This document shows, one piece after another, positions 35,150 through 42,115 of a stretch of 64,000 bases of DNA. The first letter of the stretch is position 1. Every line of letters begins with the position of its first letter. The stretch spans positions 114,109 through 178,108 of the forward strand of contig JARLGU010000006.1 of NCBI GenBank assembly GCA_031292625.1, written 5' to 3'. The translations under genes were made by a program, and so were the position numbers. The notes below the pieces were generated by a model that was given only the letters and a program-made list of their open reading frames with translations, did not search any database and was not told the DNA's origin. The stretch comes from Capsulimonadaceae bacterium (GTDB taxonomy: Bacteria; Armatimonadota; Armatimonadia; Armatimonadales; Capsulimonadaceae).

Positions 35150-36670
35150 ATGAGCAGTACCCCAGCGCTTATCCCGCAACCTCGCCAAGCGACGTTCACT
35201 GATGGAGAATTTTCCCTTAACCCCGACATCGTCATAGCGTGCGCCAGCAAAGCGTCGGCAGAGGCTGAGTATCTGGCCGATGCCCTGGCGAGTCAAACAG
35301 GGCGCCACCCGACAGTCGTTCAGGAAGACGTATCTCACAGCCTTTTACTCGTGGTCGATGAAACACAAGGTTCATGGGGGCAAGAGGATTACCGCCTTTC
35401 AGTAACCGAAAATCAAGTTCGGATCGTTGCCGCGACAAGCACAGGAGTGTTTTACGGCATTCAAACGCTGCTTCAGCTCGTATGCGGCAGCATGATCCCG
35501 TGCTGCGCGATTGAAGACTCACCCAAGCTGCGCTGGCGGGGATTGATGCTCGACGTCGCGCGCCACTTTATGCCCGTCGCATTTATTACGAAGCTTATCG
35601 ACGTTATGGCGTTGCACAAGTTGAACAGGCTGCATCTGCACCTCACAGACGATCAGGGATGGCGGCTCGAAATCGAAGCATTCCCGGATCTCGCCCCAAT
35701 TTCCTCAGTTCGCTCAGAGACGCTCGTCGGCCACCATCAGCAGGAAGGGTCGCCGCGACGATTCGACGGCAAACCGCACGGAGGATACTATCGCAAACAA
35801 GAGATTCGCGACCTGGTAGCCTATGCCGCAAGCCGGCATATCACGATCGTTCCTGAAATCGAAATGCCAGGACATTGCCAGGCGGTGCTCGCCAGCTTCC
35901 CCGCAATGTCGTGTAAAGGCGGAAGGTTCGAGGTGAGGCGGCAATGGGGGGGAGACAAAGATGTTTACTGCGCTGGCAACGACGATGTCTTCACGTTTCT
36001 TGAAACTGTTCTCGATGAGACACTCCAGTTATTTCCGTCGGAGTTCATTCATATTGGCGGCGACGAATGTCCGAAGGATCGTTGGAAGACGTGTCCGAAG
36101 TGCCAAAAGCGAATTAAGGATGAGGGGCTGGCCGACGAGTACGAATTGCAGAGCTGGTTCATACGCCGGATCGAACGGTTTCTGAGCAGCCGAGGGCGTC
36201 GCCTTGTCGGTTGGGACGAAATCCTGGAGGGCGGCCTGCCATCGGGCGCGACTGTCATGAGTTGGCGCGGGGAAGCAGGCGGAATCGCAGCAGCAAAAAG
36301 TGGTCACGATGTCGTTATGACCCCAGTAAGTCACACCTATTTCGACTATTATCAAGGCGATCCCAAAACGGAGCCGCTTGCAATTGGAGGCTTCCTACCG
36401 CTTCGGAAGGCGTACGAATATCAACCAATTCCAGACGTACTGACCCAAGAGGAGAGGCGGCGCATACTTGGGACCCAAGCCCAACTCTGGACTGAGTATA
36501 TGCCATCACCCGAGCATGTCGAGTATATGGCGTTTCCGCGTGCTTGCGCGCTTGCGGAAGTTGCCTGGGGAACATCGGATGCGGCTAATTACGATGGATT
36601 TCTTACCCGATTGAGCGCGCACCTTAATCGGCTAAAAGCACTGGGCGTAAACTACAGACCCTTGGCCTAA
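35150..36670 (+). CDS. Beta-N-acetylhexosaminidase, GH20
   Basis: 506 aa from ATG 35150, seven bases after AAAGGA (another ATG at 35144 overlaps the site). An N-terminal GH20b domain (~10-125) precedes the catalytic barrel: RWRGLMLDVARHFMPV, LHLHLTDDQGWRLEIE, EIEMPGHCQA, HIGGDECPK (about residues 301-309) with the Asp-Glu catalytic pair of substrate-assisted hydrolysis, then QLWTEYMPSPEHVEYMAFPR. It removes terminal GlcNAc/GalNAc. No signal peptide, so the substrate is probably imported oligosaccharide. It stands 136 bases after the pseudogene. Confidence 0.93.
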   Translation: MSSTPALIPQPRQATFTDGEFSLNPDIVIACASKASAEAEYLADALASQTGRHPTVVQEDVSHSLLLVVDETQGSWGQEDYRLSVTENQVRIVAATSTGVFYGIQTLLQLVCGSMIPCCAIEDSPKLRWRGLMLDVARHFMPVAFITKLIDVMALHKLNRLHLHLTDDQGWRLEIEAFPDLAPISSVRSETLVGHHQQEGSPRRFDGKPHGGYYRKQEIRDLVAYAASRHITIVPEIEMPGHCQAVLASFPAMSCKGGRFEVRRQWGGDKDVYCAGNDDVFTFLETVLDETLQLFPSEFIHIGGDECPKDRWKTCPKCQKRIKDEGLADEYELQSWFIRRIERFLSSRGRRLVGWDEILEGGLPSGATVMSWRGEAGGIAAAKSGHDVVMTPVSHTYFDYYQGDPKTEPLAIGGFLPLRKAYEYQPIPDVLTQEERRRILGTQAQLWTEYMPSPEHVEYMAFPRACALAEVAWGTSDAANYDGFLTRLSAHLNRLKALGVNYRPLA

Positions 36671-36705
36671 CCAGTATGCGCACTAAGATGCAGTGAAAAC
36701 TACCG

Positions 36706-38142
36706 TTGTCCGCTCACCCGGGCGCTTACACGCGAGCCCAAAGAGACCAGACGATAACCTGGCGCTCACAGGACCTCAGGTACAGGTTCGGCAAGGGGCA
36801 AGCGTACTACATCGCATCGCGAAACGACGAGCGCTTCCAGGGCGACTTTGGCGACAAGCCCAATGATGGCAACTTCTGCATCGACGGCCTGGTCTGGCCC
36901 GACGGCGTCCCGCATGCGGGTCTCGTCGAATACAAGAAGGTCTTTGAGGCGGTGCGTTTTGCGGCTGTTGAAGGTCATCCGGGACGCTTTACGCTGACCA
37001 ACAAGTATGACTTCCTCGACCTTTCGCACCTGACTGCGCATTGGACCGTGACCAAGGGCGCGGCCGTGGTTTCCAAAGGCGATCTGGCGCTTCCGTTGAT
37101 CCCGGCGCAAGGGACGGGAACGCTGAATGTGCCAACGACTCTTCCGGCGGGCAGCGTGAGCGAGCCCGTGGTATTGACAGTTTCGGTGCGCCTAAGTCAC
37201 AACGCAACGTGGGCGGAGGCCGGCCATGAGGTGGCGTTAGGGCAGTTTGTCTCGGCTCCGGGCAAGGTTGATGCTCCGTCTGGCGAAAAGGCGCTCAAGC
37301 TAACGCAAAGCGAGTTTGCGGCTTTGATCGCCGGGGACGGCTTTACGATCGCCATCGACAAATTTCGTGGGCGAATCGTCTCGTGGAACCTTGGCGGCAG
37401 TGAGCTGATCAAGGAAGGACCTCGCGTCCATGTCTGGCGCGCCCCGACCGACAACGATACGCACATCGCGGGCGAGTGGCGCCAGTCGGGCTACGACCAC
37501 CTGTGGGAGCGAACGAGCAGCGTGGAGCTTGCCGAAGCGGACGGCGGCAGAGTTGCTCTGACGGTCGAGTCGGTGCTGGCAGGTTACCCGGTTGCGCCGG
37601 TCTTAAAGCTTGTGACCTCGCACCTGTTTACGCCGGGCGGCTCGGTTTCGATTACGGTCTTTTCGGACCCGATCCGCAGCGCCGCTCCTCTGCCCAGGAT
37701 CGGGCCGACATTGGCGCTTCCCGCCGGGTTCGAGAATGTGCGCTGGGCTGGACGCGGACCCCAGCACAGCTATTCGGACATGAAGCACGCCGCTCGTTTC
37801 GGTCTTTGGTCGTCGAGCGTGGCGGATCAGTATGTCAACTTCGTCCGGCCTCAGGAGCACGGCAACCATACCGATACGGCTTGGACCGAAGTGACCAAAG
37901 CGCAGGGAATCGGGCTTCACGCCAGCGGTGTTTCCGATTTCAGCGCCTCGCATTTCACCGCCTAGGACCTAACGGCAGCTGAGCATACTTATGAACTCAA
38001 GCCCCTCGGCGAGACGATCTTGAACCTGGACTTTGCGCAGATGGGCCTTGGCAGCAATAGTTGTGGCCCGCGACCTTTGCTGCGCTGCTATTTGACCACC
38101 AACGCACGCTGGTTCTCGGTCAGATTGGATCCGATCAAGTAG
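36706..38142 (+). pseudogene. Chimeric beta-galactosidase remnant (GH42-like piece joined to LacZ C-terminus)
   Basis: From about codon 45 the frame is the LacZ C-terminal part: GDFGDKPNDGNFCIDGLVWPDG, VWRAPTDNDTHIAGEWR, WAGRGPQHSYSDMKHAARFG, VRPQEHGNHTDTAW. It reaches TAG at 37963-37965 and continues in frame to the true end (LNLDFAQMGLGSNSCGP...RLDPIK) at 38142. The catalytic barrel, about 550 residues, is missing. The preceding piece RFGKGQAYYIASRNDERF resembles the GH42 trimerisation domain instead, so the 5' junction near 36838 looks like a deletion fusion. No function is expected. Confidence 0.75.
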
Positions 38143-38216
38143 GCGCTAAATCGCATATCATGGTAGCGCATCCCCCGTCCCCACACAAAAGACCATAGCG
38201 CCAAGAAAGTCATTCG

Positions 38217-38501
38217 ATGTCATCTACCGCAGCTGTTCTTCCGGCTAGAATTCTTCTTTCTGAGCAAATCGAAGCAGAAGAGACACGAACAGTTCACGTG
38301 GTTTTCAAAACCCATCTCGATCTTGGATTCACGGATTTTGCGGCCAATATCGAAGCGCGCTATTTCAGGCCGTTTATTCCGAGCGCGATCCGCCTCGCCA
38401 AGAGTATCCGGCTGAGCGGCGCAGATGACAGGTTCGCCTGGACCACAGGATCATGGCTGATCTATGAGTACCTGGAGTGGGCCACGGCGCCGCATACGTA
38501 A
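38217..38501 (+). pseudogene. N-terminal fragment of a DUF5054 glycosidase
   Basis: 94 codons aligning with residues ~20-90 of the intact 693-aa DUF5054 protein at 17455: VHVVFKTHLDLGFTDFA versus VHLVFKTHLDLGFTDLA, and FAWTTGSWLIYEYLE versus FVWTTGSWLVYRYLE. Similarity ends at about 38490 and a stop follows; about 600 residues are missing. The start codon and an AAGAAAG site remain, so a short peptide could still be made. Confidence 0.82.
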
Positions 38502-38973
38502 TGTCGGACGCGACGGCGAGTTCACGCCGCAAGTTACGGGCGCATGCGGCGGCGGCAAACTCAATACCTGGTGAAGCGGCGCGAAGATCACTTAGCCTGC
38601 GTTCCGCCAAGACAGCGTATGCGTCACGCTGTTGGTCGTCCAGGCGAAAATGGGGAGGTAGGCGGTGATCTGTGAAATTCGCTTGGCTGTCATTAGCCGA
38701 GGGACTCCGTAGCGCTTTGCGATGCTTTGAATAGCGCACTAATGAAAGTCTACCCGTTGTCCGTGCCGTGCTAATAATTCGGCGCATGAAATCAATCGAA
38801 AGCGGAAATAACTTACTTCAAGTGTCACAGAATGCGCAATCACGAGGTAGAATAAGAACCGTTCGACTGCTTCAGGCGTGTCCTAGGGCTTAGAACACCG
38901 CCGAAATGGGCTCTAACGGGCTGACAGCGGCTTGAAAAACTAAAGTTGCCTTCTGAGGCACTTTATATCATGT
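38502..38973. other. Gene-free stretch after the DUF5054 fragment
   Basis: 472 bases in which I see no convincing gene. A minus-strand piece near 38600-38660 translates to PIFAWTTNSVTHTLSWRNAG and may be a remnant of another carbohydrate-related gene. A GCCT-TCTG-AGGC hairpin and a TTATAT hexamer (about 38962-38967) lie just before the tRNA and could be part of its promoter. Confidence 0.35.
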
Positions 38974-39050
38974 GCGTCCGTAGCTCAGCGGATTAGAGCG
39001 AAAGGTTGCGGACCTTTAGGTCGGGGGTTCGAGTCCCTCCGGACGCACCA
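38974..39050 (+). tRNA. tRNA-Arg, anticodon GCG
   Basis: 77 nt with an encoded CCA. The acceptor stem GCGTCCG/CGGACGC is perfect, the D stem is GCTC/GAGC, the anticodon stem AAAGG/CCTTT with loop TTGCGGA gives anticodon GCG (reads CGC), the variable loop is AGGTC, and the T arm is GGGGG-TTCGAGT-CCCTC. A20 and C35, arginine identity elements, are present. GCG is unusual in bacteria, which mostly read CGC with a deaminated ACG anticodon. Confidence 0.93.
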
Positions 39051-39054
39051 AAAT

Positions 39055-39091
39055 GAGCTCCTCAATGAGATCCACTCATCGAGGAGCTTTC
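39055..39091 (+). terminator. Hairpin after tRNA-Arg
   Basis: GAGCTCCTC pairs with GAGGAGCTT..., with an inner ATGAG/CTCAT pair, followed by TTTCT. It lies five bases after the CCA end, and may also serve pilin 4 on the minus strand. Confidence 0.72.
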
Positions 39092-39131
39092 TAATGCAAC
39101 AAACGAACGGCTCGCGTGCCGTCCCGCCATC

Positions 39132-40136
39132 TTAGATCGGACTGAACGTCGCTGAGAATTGCGGCGAGTCCGTCCCTGCCGCACCGGCCGCTTTGCTGGA
39201 CCAGGCATAATTCGCGCTTGGACTGCCGGTCGCCCCCTGCGGGTCGGACGACGCACCTGCGATCAACCCCGAAGAAACCTGATCGCCCGTTAACCACTTT
39301 ACGTGTCCGTCCATAAAGGCAAAATTGGATCCGCCCGTATGGATGCCCGTAGCCGACGGAAAACAGGCCGACGGCGGCCCGGAGGACCCGCAGGCGCCAT
39401 CAACACCACTGCCTGGGTAACGATCGCCTACCGAACGGCCGAGGTATCCCGTTGCAAAGATCGGCTGGGGAACATTGGCGAGGTAGGCCGGACTTCCAAA
39501 GCCCAAATGATTGTTCGCGCTCCCGTTCATGCAGTTGAAGATGACAACGCCATCACTCGACGGCGAGTATGTGTACGATCCGGGCGCGGCCGAGATGCTG
39601 TTCGATGGATCAAACGTTGCCGACGACACCTCGACCGGCGTATGCTGCACTTCGCAGAAGAGAACGGTCTTCGCCGGAGCCGTCATGGTCGCGACAAGAG
39701 GGTGCGGAACCTGATAGCCAACCCCAGCGGGAATACCCAGTCCTCCGGCGCTGCTGCCCGCGGCATTGAGATTGATTGCGTAGGAGATCTCCGAGTAGTT
39801 CGAATTCGGCAGCGACGTCGAGTCCGATGGGCACGTGTAGACGCCCCGCGACTTAACGTACGGATACAGAAGCCCCGCCCAGCCCATGCCGCATGTCCAT
39901 TGCCCCGTCGAGCTGTAGCTTGTCGTCGTCGCAACAGAAGGGCTTGGGAGATCCTCGTCGTAATCCTGTATATACTGGACCACGGCAAGACCGAGTTGTT
40001 TAAGATTGGAAGCGCAGCTCGTTTGGCGGGCCTTCTCCCGCGCCGTGGCAAACACGGGAAAGAGGATTGCAGCAAGTATAGTAATAATTGCTATCACAAC
40101 TAGAAGCTCTATAAGAGTAAATCCTAAACGTTTCAT
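39132..40136 (-). CDS. H-X9-DG prepilin-like protein 4
   Basis: 334 aa from ATG 40136, after AGAGGGGTGA; a GTG three codons upstream is possible. Leader MKRLG then [20 protein letters not shown] and [17 protein letters not shown]-terminal [12 protein letters not shown] then [13 protein letters not shown]. More diverged than pilins 2 and 3. Its helix codons are AT-rich. It follows the LacI-type regulator gene by 35 bases on the same strand, so the two are one transcript. Confidence 0.9.
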   Translation of the reverse strand: MKRLGFTLIELLVVIAIITILAAILFPVFATAREKARQTSCASNLKQLGLAVVQYIQDYDEDLPSPSVATTTSYSSTGQWTCGMGWAGLLYPYVKSRGVYTCPSDSTSLPNSNYSEISYAINLNAAGSSAGGLGIPAGVGYQVPHPLVATMTAPAKTVLFCEVQHTPVEVSSATFDPSNSISAAPGSYTYSPSSDGVVIFNCMNGSANNHLGFGSPAYLANVPQPIFATGYLGRSVGDRYPGSGVDGACGSSGPPSACFPSATGIHTGGSNFAFMDGHVKWLTGDQVSSGLIAGASSDPQGATGSPSANYAWSSKAAGAAGTDSPQFSATFSPI

Positions 40137-40171
40137 TATGTTCACCCCTCTGCCGCGATGCGATTAAACAT

Positions 40172-41242
40172 CTAATCCCGCGCCATACCAGCAGCCCCGC
40201 CGGTCAAAACGAAATTGCCGCCAACCGTGGACGGGCGTAGTACGAGCCGAGTTGGACCAAGGATCGACTTGCCGGGTCGTTCCTGGCCATCTTGTAACGC
40301 GAGGATCCTGCGAACGGCGAGCCGCCCGAGTTCTTCGGGAGCCTGATCAACCGACGTCAGCCCGCCGAAATATGCAATATCGGAATCGCCGTAGCCAACA
40401 ATTGCAAGTTCCTCCGGGACGGACAGCTTGAGTTCGCGCGCCACCTCTCTTGCGATCGAGGCCGCCGCATCGTTCGGACAAAAGAGAGCCGTTGGGCGGT
40501 CCTCCATTGCTAGGAGCGAATGGATCGCGGCGAGCTGGTCCGAAGGAACATACGAAACGCCTCGCACGAGCCTTTCGTCTTCAGGAATACCTGCAAGGCG
40601 TAGACTGGCATAGTAGCCCTCACGACGAGCACGCGCCGTGCTGGTCATGTCTCCCGCACTGATGAAGCCGATGCGCCGATGACCAATGCTGATCAAATGG
40701 TTTACCGCGGCAATCGATCCTGCGATATCGTCCGATATCACGCAATCGAATCGGTCTGCGTGCGTCGCGTCATCGATGAGTACGCAGGACGTTTTGTGAA
40801 GCGTCTGCACTTTTCCGAGGCGCTCAATCTCAACGTCCGTAAGCGATCCAATAACGATCCGGATGATGCCCGCAACGTTATAGTCCAACATCCGCTGCAG
40901 GCTCTCTTCCTCAATGAGTTCGGTTGTCCCCAAGTAGGCAATCAGTACGTTAAAGCCTTCATCGTAGCAAATATCGTATATTCCGTGCACCACGCGCTCG
41001 TGGAAACTGTCCTCGCGAACGCGGCAGTAAACGCCAATCAGCGCCGTTCTGCCTGACTTCAGGCCGCGCGCTAGCGTATTTATGCGATAGCCCATCTGGC
41101 GCGCCGTCTTCAGCACCCGCTCCCGGGTCACGTTCGGAATGTTCGCGTTTGCGACGCCGTTCAACACATAGGAGACGGTGGTTCGAGACACACCGGCTGC
41201 TCTCGCGACATCGGCACTGCTGACTTTTGCTACTCTGCCCAT
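40172..41242 (-). CDS. LacI-family transcriptional regulator (4)
   Basis: 356 aa from ATG 41242; a GTG five codons earlier (41257) is possible and neither has a clear ribosome-binding site. Classical LacI: SSADVARAAGVSRTTVSYVLNG (HTH), PNVTRERVLKTARQMGYRINTLARGLKSGRT (hinge), effector domain with AVNHLISIGHRRIGFISAG, PTALFCPNDAAASIAREV and ELAIVGYGDSDIAYFGGLTSVDQAPEELG. The operators GTGACA-CA-AGTCAG at its own promoter and GTGACA-CA-TGTCAC at the divergent promoter point to control of both transcripts. Confidence 0.93.
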   Translation of the reverse strand: MGRVAKVSSADVARAAGVSRTTVSYVLNGVANANIPNVTRERVLKTARQMGYRINTLARGLKSGRTALIGVYCRVREDSFHERVVHGIYDICYDEGFNVLIAYLGTTELIEEESLQRMLDYNVAGIIRIVIGSLTDVEIERLGKVQTLHKTSCVLIDDATHADRFDCVISDDIAGSIAAVNHLISIGHRRIGFISAGDMTSTARARREGYYASLRLAGIPEDERLVRGVSYVPSDQLAAIHSLLAMEDRPTALFCPNDAAASIAREVARELKLSVPEELAIVGYGDSDIAYFGGLTSVDQAPEELGRLAVRRILALQDGQERPGKSILGPTRLVLRPSTVGGNFVLTGGAAGMARD

Positions 41243-41262
41243 AAAACGCTCATTCACCCCAA

Positions 41263-41276
41263 CTGACTTGTGTCAC
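41263..41276 (-). promoter_or_regulatory. LacI-type operator, regulator side
   Basis: Minus strand GTGACACAAGTCAG, a near palindrome just after the predicted start of the LacI gene. It matches the perfect version at 41432 in 11 of 14 positions. Confidence 0.65.
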
Positions 41277-41287
41277 TTGCCAAATCT

Positions 41288-41316
41288 ATCATATTGCATG
41301 TCTGTCGTTGTGTCAA
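41288..41316 (-). promoter_or_regulatory. Sigma-70-type promoter of LacI-type regulator/pilin 4
   Basis: Minus strand TTGACA (41316-41311), 17 bases, TATGAT (41293-41288). Confidence 0.8.
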
Positions 41317-41395
41317 GGGAATTTTCAAAAGATTCTTTTCTGAAACTAACTCCACGACCGATCTTATACACCTGTATTCCCTGTTGAACGGCTTG

Positions 41396-41424
41396 TTGAC
41401 AGCATGGCAACATCGTGATATGAT
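41396..41424 (+). promoter_or_regulatory. Sigma-70-type promoter of secreted glycosidase operon
   Basis: TTGACA at 41396-41401, 17 bases, TATGAT at 41419-41424; the same hexamers and spacing as the divergent promoter, separated by about 80 bases. Confidence 0.82.
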
Positions 41425-41431
41425 CATTTTA

Positions 41432-41445
41432 GTGACACATGTCAC
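41432..41445 (+). promoter_or_regulatory. LacI-type operator, glycosidase side
   Basis: GTGACACATGTCAC: GTGACA and TGTCAC arms in perfect inverted symmetry around CA, at the predicted transcription start. Bound repressor would block initiation. Confidence 0.78.
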
Positions 41446-41483
41446 CAGCTAGATCACACTTAACAAACCGAGGGAAAGCGCAA

Positions 41484-42095
41484 TTGACAACCAACTCCTA
41501 CGAACGATCCGTCTGCATAGCTGTCGCGACGGCCATCTTTGCCGCCTTCGCGCCGCTCGCGATCTCGCCGGCCTGCCGCGCAGCCGAACAGCCAGCGACA
41601 CTGCTCGCGAAGATGACATTCGACGCGCCGGACGACTCTCGCGCTTGGACCGAGGAGAAGAAGCAAGGCGATGCCAGTTCCGAGATTTCCATCGATCCCG
41701 GAAATCGTCACTCCGGAGCATCCGCGCTCAAGTTCCGCATCACTGCCGATATCGCCGGAGAGCGCGACATCTTCACTGGCGTCAAACTTTCCGATAAGAT
41801 CACCGGACCGGGACGACATCTCCGCGTGCGCCTCTTCAGTCGCACGGCTGGTGGACCATCCGGCGATGTCAGCTTTCGCATTCTCGAACGCGGTCCCAGC
41901 GGCGTGATAGGCTGGCTCGGCAATAAAGCCGACTTCATTAAGATCGACGCCGTCGATAAATGGATTGCGTACGAAGCGCAAGACAACCTGAGCGAGAACA
42001 CGACCGGCCTCACCCTCGAGCTCGCAATTTCTCACGCAAATGCAAACCGGACGGTTTGGATCGACGATCTAAGCGTCGAGGAGATCCCGGGCTGA
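41484..42095 (+). CDS. Exported carbohydrate-binding-like protein
   Basis: 203 aa from TTG 41484, which has GAGGGAAA upstream; an in-frame ATG at 41439 lies inside the operator and at the transcription start, so it cannot be used efficiently. Signal peptide VCIAVATAIFAAFAPLAISPACRAA. The mature part is a single beta-sandwich like module (RHSGASALKFRITADIAGERDIFTG, GRHLRVRLFSRTAGGPSGDVSFRIL, TVWIDDLSVEEIPG), resembling CBM4/CBM9-like jelly rolls. It precedes the GH gene by 20 bases. Confidence 0.7.
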   Translation: MTTNSYERSVCIAVATAIFAAFAPLAISPACRAAEQPATLLAKMTFDAPDDSRAWTEEKKQGDASSEISIDPGNRHSGASALKFRITADIAGERDIFTGVKLSDKITGPGRHLRVRLFSRTAGGPSGDVSFRILERGPSGVIGWLGNKADFIKIDAVDKWIAYEAQDNLSENTTGLTLELAISHANANRTVWIDDLSVEEIPG

Positions 42096-42115
42096 ATACG
42101 CCTGAAAAGCAAACC

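Noticed and set aside
38374..38787. 138-codon minus-strand frame near the DUF5054 fragment
   Set aside because: Overlaps the recognisable plus-strand fragment, no ribosome-binding site and no family resemblance except a short possible remnant.
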